Shown here piece after piece: positions 15,766 to 23,915 of a stretch of DNA of 24,841 nt. The DNA lies in the NCBI GenBank assembly GCA_036003365.1, contig DASYSL010000224.1, positions 1 to 24,841 on the forward strand, written 5' to 3'. The position numbers were made by a program, and so were the translations under genes. Position 1 is the stretch's first letter. Every line of letters begins with the position of its first letter. The DNA is from DASYSL01 sp036003365. GTDB lineage: Bacteria > Eisenbacteria > RBG-16-71-46 > DASYSL01. A model generated the notes under the pieces. That model was not told where the DNA came from. It saw only the letters and a list, made by a program, of their open reading frames with translations, and did not search any database.

Positions 15766-18198
15766 ATGATGCGTTCCACTCCCGGCGAAGCCCGGGGGGA
15801 GGATGCGCTCGAACGTATCGAGTTCGGCGCCATCCGCGCCTGGCTCGCGGCGCGCACGTCGTCGGAGCGCGCGCGGCGCATGGCGGCCGCACTCGCGCCG
15901 GCCGACGATCTGGCGCAAGCGCGCGAGCGCCTCGCCGATCTGGCCGAAGCCAAGCGCCTGTTCGAGACGCATGGCGCGTGGCCGGCCCCAGCGGCGAGCG
16001 AGCTGGGGGAGGCATGGGAGGCGGCGCGGCGCGGGCAGCGGCTGGATGCCCTCGTGCTGCTCGAGGTGCGGCGGCTGCTCGATGCCGTGGAGTCGACGCG
16101 GGCGTATTTCCTGAGGGTCGAGGATGCGCCGCGCGTGCGCGCCCAAGGCGAAGCGTTGGTCCCGGCCGCCGAGCTCTTGCGCTCGCTGCGCCAGGCCATC
16201 GATCCGCAGGGCGAGATCACCGATGCGGCTTCTCCGGCGCTGGCGCGGCTCCGGTCGCGGCGCGCCGACACGCGCCAGAGACTCATCGAGAGGCTCGAGC
16301 GCCTGGCGGCCAAGGAGAAGATCGACGGCTCCGAGAGCGAGGGCTTCGTCACGCAGCGCGACGGCCGTTACGTCGTCCCGGTGCGCGCCGATCGCTTCGA
16401 CCGCTCGAAGGGCGTGGTGCACGACGCGTCGCGAACCGGTGCGGTGCTCTTCGTCGAGCCGTTCTCGGTCTTGCCGGCGAACAACGAGCTGCGCGAGCTC
16501 GAGGTGCAGGAGGCGCAGGAGATCGGGCGCATCCTCGACGCTCTGACGGCGCGTGTCGGCGAGCGCGCCGACGTGCTGGCGCGCGACGAGGAGATCCTGG
16601 CCGAGCTCGATGTTCTGAGCGCGCGCGTGCGCCTGTCGCGCGAGATGGCGGGCACCACGCCGCGCTTGCTGGAGGGCGCCGAAGGACGGCTGCGGCTCAT
16701 CGAAGCGCGCCATCCGCTTTTGTGGCGGCAGAACGGCGGCGCCTCCGATGCCGAGCGCGCGCGCACGCGCGTGGTGCCCTTCGACCTCACGCTCGAGGGC
16801 CGCGCCCGCGTGCTCCTCGTGAGCGGCCCGAACATGGGCGGCAAGACGGTGCTGCTCAAGGCCGTCGGTCTGGCCGTGACCATGGCGGCCGCGGGGCTCG
16901 ACGTGTGCGCGGCCGAGGGATCCACGCTGCCGTTCGTGCGCGAGCTCTACGCCGACATCGGCGACGCGCAATCGATCGCCGACCAGCTCTCGACCTTCGC
17001 CGGACGTCTCGGGCGCATGGACGCCATGGCCCGCGCCGCCTCGCCGAACGTGCTTTGTCTGCTCGACGAGATCGGCTCGGGCACGGATCCGGATGAAGGC
17101 GCGGCCCTGGCTCAGGCGCTGCTCGAGCGCCTGGGCGAGCGCGGCGCCTGGACGGTCGCGACCACGCACCTGGGCTCGCTCAAGGCGATCGCGGGGGAAC
17201 GGCCTGAAGTCGTGAACGGCTCGATGGAGATGGACGCGCAGCGGCTGGAGCCGCGGTTTCGGCTGCTCGTCGGCGTGCCAGGCGGGAGCTACGGGCTCGT
17301 GACCGCGCGCCGCCTGGGGCTCGACCAGCCGGTGCTCGCGCGCGCCGAAGCGCTGGCGGGCGAGGAAGGGCGCTCGCTCGCCGGGCTCGTGTCGGAGCTC
17401 ACCGAGCAACTGGCGCGGGCGCGCGTGGAGCGCGAGGAGACGCGGCGGGCGCTCGATCAGGCGGCGGCGCGTCTGGCCGAGCTCGATCGTCTGGAGAGCG
17501 AGCAGGAGCAGCGGGTGGCCGAGCGGCAGAGGCGTCGCCTGGAAGAGATCCGCGCCCTCGAGTCGCAGGCGCGCGGTCTCTTGCGCGAAGTCCGGCGCGA
17601 GGCGGAGCGCGCGCCGGCGGAGCGCGAGGCGAATCGCCTGCGCGCGCTCGGCGATCAGGTGCGGGAAGTCGCGCACACCGGCGACCGGCTGGCGGCCGCG
17701 ACTCGTCCGCGCGAGAGCGACGACGCTCCGACGAGCCTCGAGCCGGGGACCTCGGTGCGCCATGCCGGGCTCGGGATCGTGGCGCGCATCGTCGAGGGCC
17801 CCGATGCCGAGGGCCAGGTGCTCTTGGCGCGCGGCGCCTGGCGCATCCGTGCCGCGGTCGCGGATCTGCGCCGCACCGAAGGTGACGCGGCGCCGGGCGG
17901 CGAAGAAAGCGGGCCGCGGCGCGACCCGCTGGTCACAGTCGACGTGGCCAACGACGCGGCGTGGGAAGTGGACGTGCGCGGCATGCCGGCCGAGGAAGCG
18001 GTGGACGCCGTGGATCGCGCGCTCGACCGCGCGGTCCTCGCCGGCCATCGCGAGCTGCGCGTCATTCACGGCATCGGCAAAGGCGTGCTGCGCGACGTGC
18101 TGGCGCGCCATCTGCGCGGGCATCCGCAGGTGGCGGCCGAGCATCTCGGACATGTGGGCGAGGGAGGCCGCGGCGTCACCGTGGCGGAGCTCCGATGA
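15766..18198 (+). CDS. mutS2: Endonuclease MutS2 (Smr-domain MutS paralogue)
   Basis: An 810-residue protein from ATG 15766. It lacks the mismatch-recognition domain of MutS and begins with the MutS2 core (LERIEFGAIRAWLA). The ATPase has Walker A GPNMGGKT (residues 354-361) and Walker B CLLDEIGSGTD (Asp434-Glu435). A long coiled coil (about 540-640) and a KOW-like beta segment (about 660-710) follow. The C-terminal Smr domain has VDVRG (735) and the HGIGKG loop (768). MutS2 was linked to suppression of recombination and, more recently, to splitting of collided ribosomes. The start is uncertain: 15766 has no close Shine-Dalgarno site, while TTG 15640 does (AGGAAG). The stop overlaps dnaG (ATGA), giving the unusual context rpsU-mutS2-dnaG-rpoD. 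Confidence 0.93.
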   Translation: MMRSTPGEARGEDALERIEFGAIRAWLAARTSSERARRMAAALAPADDLAQARERLADLAEAKRLFETHGAWPAPAASELGEAWEAARRGQRLDALVLLEVRRLLDAVESTRAYFLRVEDAPRVRAQGEALVPAAELLRSLRQAIDPQGEITDAASPALARLRSRRADTRQRLIERLERLAAKEKIDGSESEGFVTQRDGRYVVPVRADRFDRSKGVVHDASRTGAVLFVEPFSVLPANNELRELEVQEAQEIGRILDALTARVGERADVLARDEEILAELDVLSARVRLSREMAGTTPRLLEGAEGRLRLIEARHPLLWRQNGGASDAERARTRVVPFDLTLEGRARVLLVSGPNMGGKTVLLKAVGLAVTMAAAGLDVCAAEGSTLPFVRELYADIGDAQSIADQLSTFAGRLGRMDAMARAASPNVLCLLDEIGSGTDPDEGAALAQALLERLGERGAWTVATTHLGSLKAIAGERPEVVNGSMEMDAQRLEPRFRLLVGVPGGSYGLVTARRLGLDQPVLARAEALAGEEGRSLAGLVSELTEQLARARVEREETRRALDQAAARLAELDRLESEQEQRVAERQRRRLEEIRALESQARGLLREVRREAERAPAEREANRLRALGDQVREVAHTGDRLAAATRPRESDDAPTSLEPGTSVRHAGLGIVARIVEGPDAEGQVLLARGAWRIRAAVADLRRTEGDAAPGGEESGPRRDPLVTVDVANDAAWEVDVRGMPAEEAVDAVDRALDRAVLAGHRELRVIHGIGKGVLRDVLARHLRGHPQVAAEHLGHVGEGGRGVTVAELR

Positions 18199-20003
18199 GC
18201 TCCGAGACGCGCGCGGCGATCGGCGCCGACGAGATGGTCGAGCGCGTGCGCGCCGCCTCCGAGATCACTGCGGTCGTGGGCACGCAGGTCACGCTCAAGA
18301 AGGCAGGGCGCACGTGGAAGGGGCTTTGTCCCTTCCATCAGGAGAAGACGCCTTCGTTCACCGTGAGCGCCGAGCGGCAGACGTATCACTGCTTCGGCTG
18401 TGGCGCCGGAGGCGACGTGTTCCGCTTCGTCCAGGAGACGGAGAAGGTCACGTTTCCGGAGGCGCTTCGGCTCCTGGCCGATCGCGCGGGGATTCGCCTG
18501 CCGGCCAAGCGCGGCCCCTCGCCGAGCGAGCCACTTTACGAAATCTTGGAAGAAGCCGCCGAGTTCTACCGGCGCACGCTGCTCGATCCGGCCACCGGGC
18601 AGGCGGCGCGCGCCGTTCTGGCCGGCCGCGGCATCGAAGACGATACCAGGGAGCGCTTCGGCATGGGCTACGCCCCGGCCGGGTGGGACGCTCTCTCGAG
18701 CCGCCTCGGCCCCAAACACGGGCAGGCCGCCCTGGTGCGCGCCGGGCTGGCCGTGGAGCGCGAGGGCGGACGCGGCATGTACGACCGCTTCCGCGACCGT
18801 CTGGTGGTGCCGCTGCGCTTGCCCACGGGGCGCGTGGTGGGGTTCGGGGGCCGCTCGGTCTCGGGCGAGGAGCCCAAGTACCTCAATTCGCCGGAGACTC
18901 CGGTGTACCGCAAGAGCGCGTTCATCTTCGGGCTTCCGGAGGCGCGCGAGGCCCTGCGCGAGAGCGGAGAGGCCATCCTGGTCGAGGGGTACTTCGATGT
19001 GATGGCGCTCTCCCAGGCCGGCGTGCGCGAAGTCGTGGCCGCGTCGGGCACGGCGATCACCGCCGAGCAGGGAGCGCTCCTCTCGCGCTATGCCGCGCGC
19101 GTGTGTCTGGCCCTCGACGGCGATCGCGCCGGCAGTGCCGCCATGCAACGCGGACTGGTGCCGCTCCTGGGAGCGGGGCTCGCCGTGCGCGTGTTGATCC
19201 TCCCCGAGGGGGACGATCCCGACACCTTGGTGCGGCGTGTGGGCAAAGCGGGCTTCGACGCGTTGCGGGCAGAGGCCCAGAGCGTGGCCGGGTTCCTGTG
19301 CCGCCAGGCGGGCGAGAGCGGCGAGGCGCACGGTCGCGCGGTGGCGCAAGTGATCGAGCTGGCGCGCGAGCTTCCGGACCTCGCCCGGCGCGAGGCGCTT
19401 CTCGTCGACGCCGATCGTCTGCTCGGCGTGGGCGTGGATCGCCTGCGGCGGGCCACCGAGAGTGCGAAAGACAGCGTGCGGCCCATCGTGTCGAAGCGTG
19501 CGGGCGCAGCGGTGGTGCAACCGGCGAAAGCGGTGATGCCCGAGCGGCGGCAGAAGCTGCCCTTCGTCGAGCGCTCCCTGCTCGCGCTCTTGGTGGCCGA
19601 GCCGAGCCTCGCCGATCGCGCGGCCGAGACGGTGCCCGAGGACTGGATTCATCATCCGGCGGCGCGCCAGGCGTGGCGCGCCATCGTGGCCGATCCGCAA
19701 GGCGGCGCGGCGCGCTGGTGCGAGAGCGCCGAGGGAGAAGGACGCGCGCTCTTGACCGCGCTGGCCAGCGAGACGGGCGCGGCGGCCGAAGCGGGAAGGG
19801 CGTGGGACGACCACGTGCGGCGGCTCGAGTACGAGGTGCGCAAGCTGGAGCTGAACCGTTTGCAGAGCGATTTGGCGCGCTTGCGCGAAGACAGCCGCGA
19901 GGCGCGCGACGTCGTGACGGCGATCGAAGACGTGAGTCATCGCATGTGGACGCTGAAGAATCCGAAGGCAGGGCAGGCACAGGGCAAAGGAGAAAGCGAA
20001 TGA
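18195..20003 (+). CDS. dnaG: DNA primase
   Basis: A 602-residue bacterial primase. The N-terminal CHC2 zinc-binding domain has Cys45, His48, Cys66 and Cys69 (LCPFHQEKTPSF ... YHCFGCG). The catalytic core includes FRDRLVVPLR and GFGGRSVSGEEPKYLNSPET. The TOPRIM domain has EAILVEGYFDVMAL and LALDGDRAG, and is followed by PEGDDPDTLVR. The C-terminal helical region (about 450-602) should bind DnaB helicase. It makes RNA primers for replication. It overlaps mutS2 upstream and rpoD downstream by four bases each, so the three are tightly coupled. Confidence 0.97.
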   Translation: MSSETRAAIGADEMVERVRAASEITAVVGTQVTLKKAGRTWKGLCPFHQEKTPSFTVSAERQTYHCFGCGAGGDVFRFVQETEKVTFPEALRLLADRAGIRLPAKRGPSPSEPLYEILEEAAEFYRRTLLDPATGQAARAVLAGRGIEDDTRERFGMGYAPAGWDALSSRLGPKHGQAALVRAGLAVEREGGRGMYDRFRDRLVVPLRLPTGRVVGFGGRSVSGEEPKYLNSPETPVYRKSAFIFGLPEAREALRESGEAILVEGYFDVMALSQAGVREVVAASGTAITAEQGALLSRYAARVCLALDGDRAGSAAMQRGLVPLLGAGLAVRVLILPEGDDPDTLVRRVGKAGFDALRAEAQSVAGFLCRQAGESGEAHGRAVAQVIELARELPDLARREALLVDADRLLGVGVDRLRRATESAKDSVRPIVSKRAGAAVVQPAKAVMPERRQKLPFVERSLLALLVAEPSLADRAAETVPEDWIHHPAARQAWRAIVADPQGGAARWCESAEGEGRALLTALASETGAAAEAGRAWDDHVRRLEYEVRKLELNRLQSDLARLREDSREARDVVTAIEDVSHRMWTLKNPKAGQAQGKGESE

Positions 20004-21772
20004 AGCAAAAGGCGCGCAAAGCACTGCTCACGGACATCAAGGACCTGGCCCACCGTCAGGGATACGTGACCGAGGAGCAGATCTTGGAGCGCCTCGGGGA
20101 GGAGTTCGAAGAGAGCACCCCCGAGATCATGGACGACATCTACGCGGTCATGGCCACGGCCAAGGTCCCGGTGTTCGGCGACGAAGCCGAAGCCCAGGAC
20201 AAGATCGGCAAGGCCAAGAAGCGCGAAGAAGAGGAGCGTGCCCGCGTCAAGGAAGCGCAGCGGCCCGTTCCCCAGCAACCGGTCCGCTACGACGACCCGG
20301 TGCGCATGTACCTGCGCGAGATGGGCAAGGTGCCCTTGCTCACGCGCGAGGGCGAGGTCGAGATCGCCCGGCGCATCGAGCAAGGCGAGCGCCGCGTCGT
20401 GGCCGCGCTGTTCCGCGCCGACGTCACGCTGAAGGAGATCCGCCAGCTCGCCAGCCTGCTCAAGCAGCAGAAGCTCAAGGTCGAGGACTTCATCCGCGTC
20501 GACGAGACGGCGCAGACCGAGATCGGGCTCAAGAAGGAGCGGGCGCGCGCGCTGCGCATCATCGAGCGCGCCGTGGCCCTGCAGCAGAAGGTCAACCGCC
20601 TGGTGAACCGGCGCGTGTCGCGTCTCTCCGAGCGCCAGCGCACCAATCACCAGAACGCGTTGCGCAAGGCCGAGGAGGATCTGACCTCCGAGCTCAACAA
20701 GCTCAAGCTCAACCCCAAGCTCACCGACGAGCTCAACGAGAGCCTTCTCGCCCACGCCGGCCGCATCCAGGACCATGAGTCCAAGATCGGCGACATCGAG
20801 CGCGTGGCCGGGCGCAGCCTCGAAGAAATCGTGATCCTGGCCAAGAAGATGAAGCTGGGCGGCTCCGCGGCCCGCAAGGCGCGCAAGGATTCGGGCCTCG
20901 AGCCCGAGCGCATCGAGACCTTCCTGGCCGAAGTGCGTCTGGTGCGCCGCGAGGTGAAGAAGATCGAGGACGAGTCGCAGATCAAGCGCTCGCAGCTCCT
21001 CGACCTGGCGCGCGACATCGAGGAAGGGCAGCGCGCGGCCGGCCAGGCCAAGCGCGAGATGATCGAGGCCAACGTGCGCCTCGTGATCTCGATCGCCAAG
21101 CGCTACACGAACCGCGGCCTCGAGTTCCTGGATCTGATCCAGGAAGGGAACGCGGGCCTCATGCGCGCGGTCGACAAGTTCGACTACACCAAGGGCTACA
21201 AGTTCTCGACCTACGCCACATGGTGGATCCGTCAGGCCATCACGCGCGCCATCGCCGACCAGGCGCGCACCATTCGCGTGCCGGTGCACATGATCGAGCA
21301 CATCAACAAGGTCGTGCGCGTGTCGCGGCGTCTGGTGCAGGAGCTGGGGCGCGAGCCGACGCCCGAGGAGATCGCCGAGCGTCTCGAGCTGCCGCCGGAG
21401 AAGATCAAGGCCATCTTGAAGGCGGCGCAGGAGCCGATTTCCCTGGATCGTCCCATCGGCGAGGACGACGACTCGAACCTCGGCGACTTCATCGAGGACA
21501 CGAGCGTCGTGTCGCCGGCGCACTCGGCGGCCAGCGCCATGCTGCGCGACGAGGTCAGCGAGGTGCTCAAGACGCTGACGCCGCGCGAGGCCAAGGTGAT
21601 TCGCTTGCGCTTCGGTCTCACCGAGGACGCCAACCCGCGCACGCTCGAAGAAGTGGGCGCGTTCTTCAACGTGACGCGCGAGCGCATCCGCCAGATCGAA
21701 GCCAAGGCGCTGCGCAAGCTGCGGCATCCGACGCGCTCGCGGCGGCTCAAGGCATACACGGAGCTGCTGTAA
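20000..21772 (+). CDS. rpoD: RNA polymerase sigma factor RpoD (sigma70)
   Basis: A 590-residue primary sigma factor. Region 1.1 (about 8-60) is followed by an acidic/basic linker. Region 1.2 starts at about 99 with DPVRMYLREMGKVPLLT. A sizeable non-conserved region (about 150-340) is rich in charged helices. Regions 2.1-2.4 show EANLRLV-like EANVRLVISIAKRY, GLEFLDLIQEGNAGLMRAVDKFDY, and FSTYATWWIRQAITRAI. Region 3 and region 4 (RERIRQIEAKALRKLRHP) are complete. A group 1 sigma reading TTGACA/TATAAT-like promoters agrees with the promoters seen here. ATG 20000 overlaps the dnaG stop. Confidence 0.98.
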   Translation: MKQKARKALLTDIKDLAHRQGYVTEEQILERLGEEFEESTPEIMDDIYAVMATAKVPVFGDEAEAQDKIGKAKKREEEERARVKEAQRPVPQQPVRYDDPVRMYLREMGKVPLLTREGEVEIARRIEQGERRVVAALFRADVTLKEIRQLASLLKQQKLKVEDFIRVDETAQTEIGLKKERARALRIIERAVALQQKVNRLVNRRVSRLSERQRTNHQNALRKAEEDLTSELNKLKLNPKLTDELNESLLAHAGRIQDHESKIGDIERVAGRSLEEIVILAKKMKLGGSAARKARKDSGLEPERIETFLAEVRLVRREVKKIEDESQIKRSQLLDLARDIEEGQRAAGQAKREMIEANVRLVISIAKRYTNRGLEFLDLIQEGNAGLMRAVDKFDYTKGYKFSTYATWWIRQAITRAIADQARTIRVPVHMIEHINKVVRVSRRLVQELGREPTPEEIAERLELPPEKIKAILKAAQEPISLDRPIGEDDDSNLGDFIEDTSVVSPAHSAASAMLRDEVSEVLKTLTPREAKVIRLRFGLTEDANPRTLEEVGAFFNVTRERIRQIEAKALRKLRHPTRSRRLKAYTELL

Positions 21773-21808
21773 GTGCGAGGGCTGTCGGGGTGGGCGGGTG
21801 CGCTTGGG

Positions 21809-21838
21809 TTGACCCTCTCGCGAAACGCATGCTACAAG
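21809..21838 (+). promoter_or_regulatory. Sigma70-type promoter for the tRNA-CAT/tRNA-Val pair
   Basis: TTGACC (21809-21814), an 18-base spacer and TACAAG (21833-21838), 28 bases before the mature tRNA. It matches the 4423-4452 promoter in -35 sequence (TTGACCCT in both) and in spacer length. Confidence 0.6.
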
Positions 21839-21866
21839 TCAGCCCTCGCCTTGGCGGGGACTCGAC

Positions 21867-21940
21867 GGGCCCATAGCTCAGTCGGTCAGAGCGGCCGGCT
21901 CATAACCGGTTGGTCCGTGGTTCGAGTCCACGTGGGCCCA
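21867..21940 (+). tRNA. tRNA with CAT anticodon (Ile2 or elongator Met), CCA not encoded
   Basis: A 74-nt cloverleaf: acceptor GGGCCCA/TGGGCCC, D-arm GCTC/GAGC, anticodon stem GCCGG/CCGGT with loop CTCATAA (anticodon CAT, 21901-21903), T-arm CGTGG/CCACG, discriminator A. It is followed by TTC, so unlike the other four tRNAs here its CCA must be added enzymatically. It is not an initiator, since the first pair is G-C. Acceptor pairs C4-G69 and C5-G68 are those favoured by TilS in E. coli tRNA-Ile2, which leans towards Ile2 with lysidine at position 34, but elongator Met cannot be excluded. Confidence 0.92.
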
Positions 21941-21982
21941 TTCCGTGACACATCGAAGGATCGGGCAACGGACGTGACGGAA

Positions 21983-22058
21983 GGGCGGATAGCTCAGCTG
22001 GGAGAGCGTCGGTATCACAAGCCGAAGGCCACAGGTTCGATCCCTGTTCCGCCCACCA
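21983..22058 (+). tRNA. tRNA-Val (CAC)
   Basis: A 76-nt cloverleaf with encoded CCA: acceptor GGGCGGA/TCCGCCC, D-arm GCTC/GAGC, anticodon stem TCGGT/GCCGA with loop ATCACAA (anticodon CAC, 22016-22018), T-arm ACAGG/CCTGT. It decodes GTG. It lies 42 nt after the CAT tRNA and is probably in the same transcript. Confidence 0.96.
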
Positions 22059-22155
22059 CTTCTTTCATCCTGGGAATGATGATCCGATTCGCGCGAACCA
22101 CGGCCGCCTTCCTCGACCCCGTCCGCCCGGCGGGCTCCGGGGCGTGGCGCTCGCG

Positions 22156-22878
22156 ATGAAGCCCGCCCTGGAGCAGCTGGCCGCGCTGTCGCGGCTGGAC
22201 ACCCGGCTCCAGGGCATCGAAACCGCTCTCAAAAAACTTCCCGAGACCGAGAACAAGGCCAAGTCGAAGCTCAAGGACGCGACGTCCGCGCTCGACGCCT
22301 ATCGCGAGCGGCTGAAGCAGATCGAGCTGGCGCGCCGCAGCGACGAGCGCGAGGCGGAAACCCTGGTCGAGCAGGAGCGCAAGTTCCAGGGTCAGACCGT
22401 CCAGGTGAAGAGCAACGAGGAGCTGTGGGCCCTGCAGCGCGAGATCAAAGCGGTGCAGGCGCGGCGCTCGGACATCGAGACGCGGGTGCTCGAGCGCATG
22501 GAAGAAGAAGAGACCAAGAAGCGCGAGGCGTCGTCGTTCGATCGCGGCGTCGCCGACGCCAAGGCGCAGGTCGCCGCCGTCGAGCAGACGAGCGCGGCCG
22601 AGCGCTCCCGGCTCGAGGTCGAGCGCGCCAAGATCCAGGCCGAGCGCGACGCCTTGCTGGCGGAGGTGCCGCGCGAGTGGCGCGCCCGCTACGAGCGCGT
22701 GCGTCTGAGTCGTGGCAGCCCGGCGGTGGTGGCGCTCCTGCGCAACGCGTGCGGTGGCTGCCTGACCGCGCAGCCGCCGCAGCGTGTGCAAGAAGTTCGT
22801 CTCGGCGAGAACGTGGTGGTGTGCGAGTTCTGCGGCCGTCTCATCGTGGGCGAAGGCGAAGCCGCGCCCGCGGCTTAG
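22156..22878 (+). CDS. CdsZ-family coiled-coil zinc-ribbon protein (DUF164)
   Basis: A 240-residue protein made of long coiled-coil helices (about residues 5-175) rich in Glu/Lys/Arg, followed by a C4 zinc ribbon with Cys199/Cys202 (CGGC) and Cys223/Cys226 (CEFC). The internal block QGQTVQVKSNEELWALQREI is the typical 'ar..K.nkE..al..Ei' core of this family. The function is not established in general; it is a soluble, probably nucleic-acid- or protein-binding factor. The start could be ATG 22156 or GTG 22144; neither has a good ribosome-binding site. It lies downstream of the tRNA pair, converges on csrA (14 nt between stops), and is near rnhA and rnpB. Confidence 0.82.
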   Translation: MKPALEQLAALSRLDTRLQGIETALKKLPETENKAKSKLKDATSALDAYRERLKQIELARRSDEREAETLVEQERKFQGQTVQVKSNEELWALQREIKAVQARRSDIETRVLERMEEEETKKREASSFDRGVADAKAQVAAVEQTSAAERSRLEVERAKIQAERDALLAEVPREWRARYERVRLSRGSPAVVALLRNACGGCLTAQPPQRVQEVRLGENVVVCEFCGRLIVGEGEAAPAA

Positions 22879-22892
22879 AGCACCGAGCTTCT

Positions 22893-23132
22893 CTAGCCCA
22901 ATCCCTGCTGGCGCAATCCCTGGCTCGCCGTGCCCAGCCACGTGGGCGGCGCCGAAGCCGCGCGACGGTTGGCCTCCTGGATGCGCAGATAGATCTCCTG
23001 CCGGTGCACCTGCACCGAGTGCGGCGCTTCGATGCCGAGCTTCACCTGCCCGCCGCGCACGTCGAGCACGATGACTTTGATCTCGTCGCCGATGCGGATG
23101 TTCTCCCCGAGCTTGCGGGACAGAACCAGCAT
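22893..23132 (-). CDS. csrA: Translational regulator CsrA
   Basis: A 79-residue protein starting MLVLSRKLGENIRIGDEIKV at the ATG complementary to 23130-23132, behind AGGAGG. The RNA-binding residues are present: Leu4, Arg6 and the VHRQEIYLRIQ strand with Arg44. CsrA dimers bind GGA-containing loops near ribosome-binding sites and repress translation, classically of flagellin. The C-terminal ~20 residues (from about 58) are an extra Ala/Gly/Gln-rich tail beyond the usual ~61-residue core. An in-frame GTG two codons upstream (23138) is less likely. It follows fliW by 36 nt and should share its transcript. Confidence 0.96.
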   Translation of the reverse strand: MLVLSRKLGENIRIGDEIKVIVLDVRGGQVKLGIEAPHSVQVHRQEIYLRIQEANRRAASAPPTWLGTASQGLRQQGLG

Positions 23133-23168
23133 GGTCACCCTCCTTGGTGAGGCCGAAGCCCCGAACGG

Positions 23169-23633
23169 CTAGTGCGAGGCCTTGGCGCGCGCCGGGCTCA
23201 TGCTCTTCGCGTGCTCGAGGATCGGGTGCTGGATCTCCCAGCGGCTGTCGGCGAGCACCACCTGCCGCGCGATGCGCCGGGCCGGGTTCACGACCAGAGG
23301 CGCACGCAGGTTCAAGGTCACGCTCTTGCCGGAATCCTCGACGGTGGCGATGGCGTAGCAGAGCGGCGTCTGGCCGGGCTCGAAGCCCAAGCCGGCGCGG
23401 TCGGCTTCCGAAAGCGCCGGCTCGTAGGTCGGCACGAACGCCAGAGGATCGAGCACCGGGAAGGAGAGCCCGGGATCGCTGAACGACTGCAGCCAGCGGA
23501 ACGGGCGGTAGTCGGCCAGCTCGAGGAGCGCGAACTCCTTGTGCTCCTCGAATCCGATCAAGCCGTCGGGCAAGGTGAGAAAAGAATCCGGGGCGGCTTC
23601 GACGACCCCGAGCGTGGCGGTGTGGATCTTCAT
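23169..23633 (-). CDS. fliW: Flagellar assembly factor FliW
   Basis: A 154-residue protein starting at the ATG complementary to 23631-23633, seven nt behind a perfect AGGAGG. The family blocks are visible: LTLPDGLIGFEEHKEFALLE, PFRWLQSFSDPGLSFPVLDP, CYAIATVEDSGKSVTLNLRAPLVVN (partial quote across two strands of the barrel) and GRQVVL-like ARQVVLADSRWEIQHPI. FliW binds CsrA allosterically and is itself sequestered by flagellin, so free CsrA tracks flagellin export. The fliW-csrA pair is a standard flagellar regulatory operon. No flagellin or hook gene lies within the window. Confidence 0.95.
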   Translation of the reverse strand: MKIHTATLGVVEAAPDSFLTLPDGLIGFEEHKEFALLELADYRPFRWLQSFSDPGLSFPVLDPLAFVPTYEPALSEADRAGLGFEPGQTPLCYAIATVEDSGKSVTLNLRAPLVVNPARRIARQVVLADSRWEIQHPILEHAKSMSPARAKASH

Positions 23634-23915
23634 TTCAGGACCTCCTGTCGGGACTTCCCGGTCCCACGACCGTGATGCGGTTGGTGCGGCCTGGATCGGC
23701 CGCGGGACGTTTCCCGTCTGCTCAGGCTGCAATGGGTGTGCCAGCGGAAGCGGGCGGTCGCGGAGGCCTGCGGGCGCGTGTCTTCGCGTTTTGCAAGCAG
23801 GGGGGTGCGGCAGCTCTCGAAACTCCGGCCACTCCCTGGCCGCGGGGGGCTCCGGCTTTGGCCGGTCTCTGGCCGCTGCCTTGCCCCATCTCGACACCTT
23901 CGTTAGGCTGGCCCG
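23634..23915. other. Divergent spacer between fliW and rnhA
   Basis: This spacer of 282 bases contains no protein gene I can support. It holds two adjacent perfect hairpins, GCGGCC/GGCCGC (23686-23691 with 23698-23703) and CGGGA/TCCCG (23703-23707 with 23712-23716), which would lie in the fliW leader. A CCGGC/GCCGG hairpin (23852-23865) and a duplicated CTGGCCGC (23836-23843 and 23869-23876) lie nearer rnhA. A TAGGCT hexamer (23904-23909) lies six bases before the rnhA start and may be its -10 element. Confidence 0.4.

Noticed and set aside
17762..19999. In-frame open extension of rpoD far upstream, through mutS2 and dnaG
   Set aside because: The translation is Arg/Ala/Gly-rich shadow sequence. 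RpoD starts properly at ATG 20000 with region 1.1, overlapping the dnaG stop.
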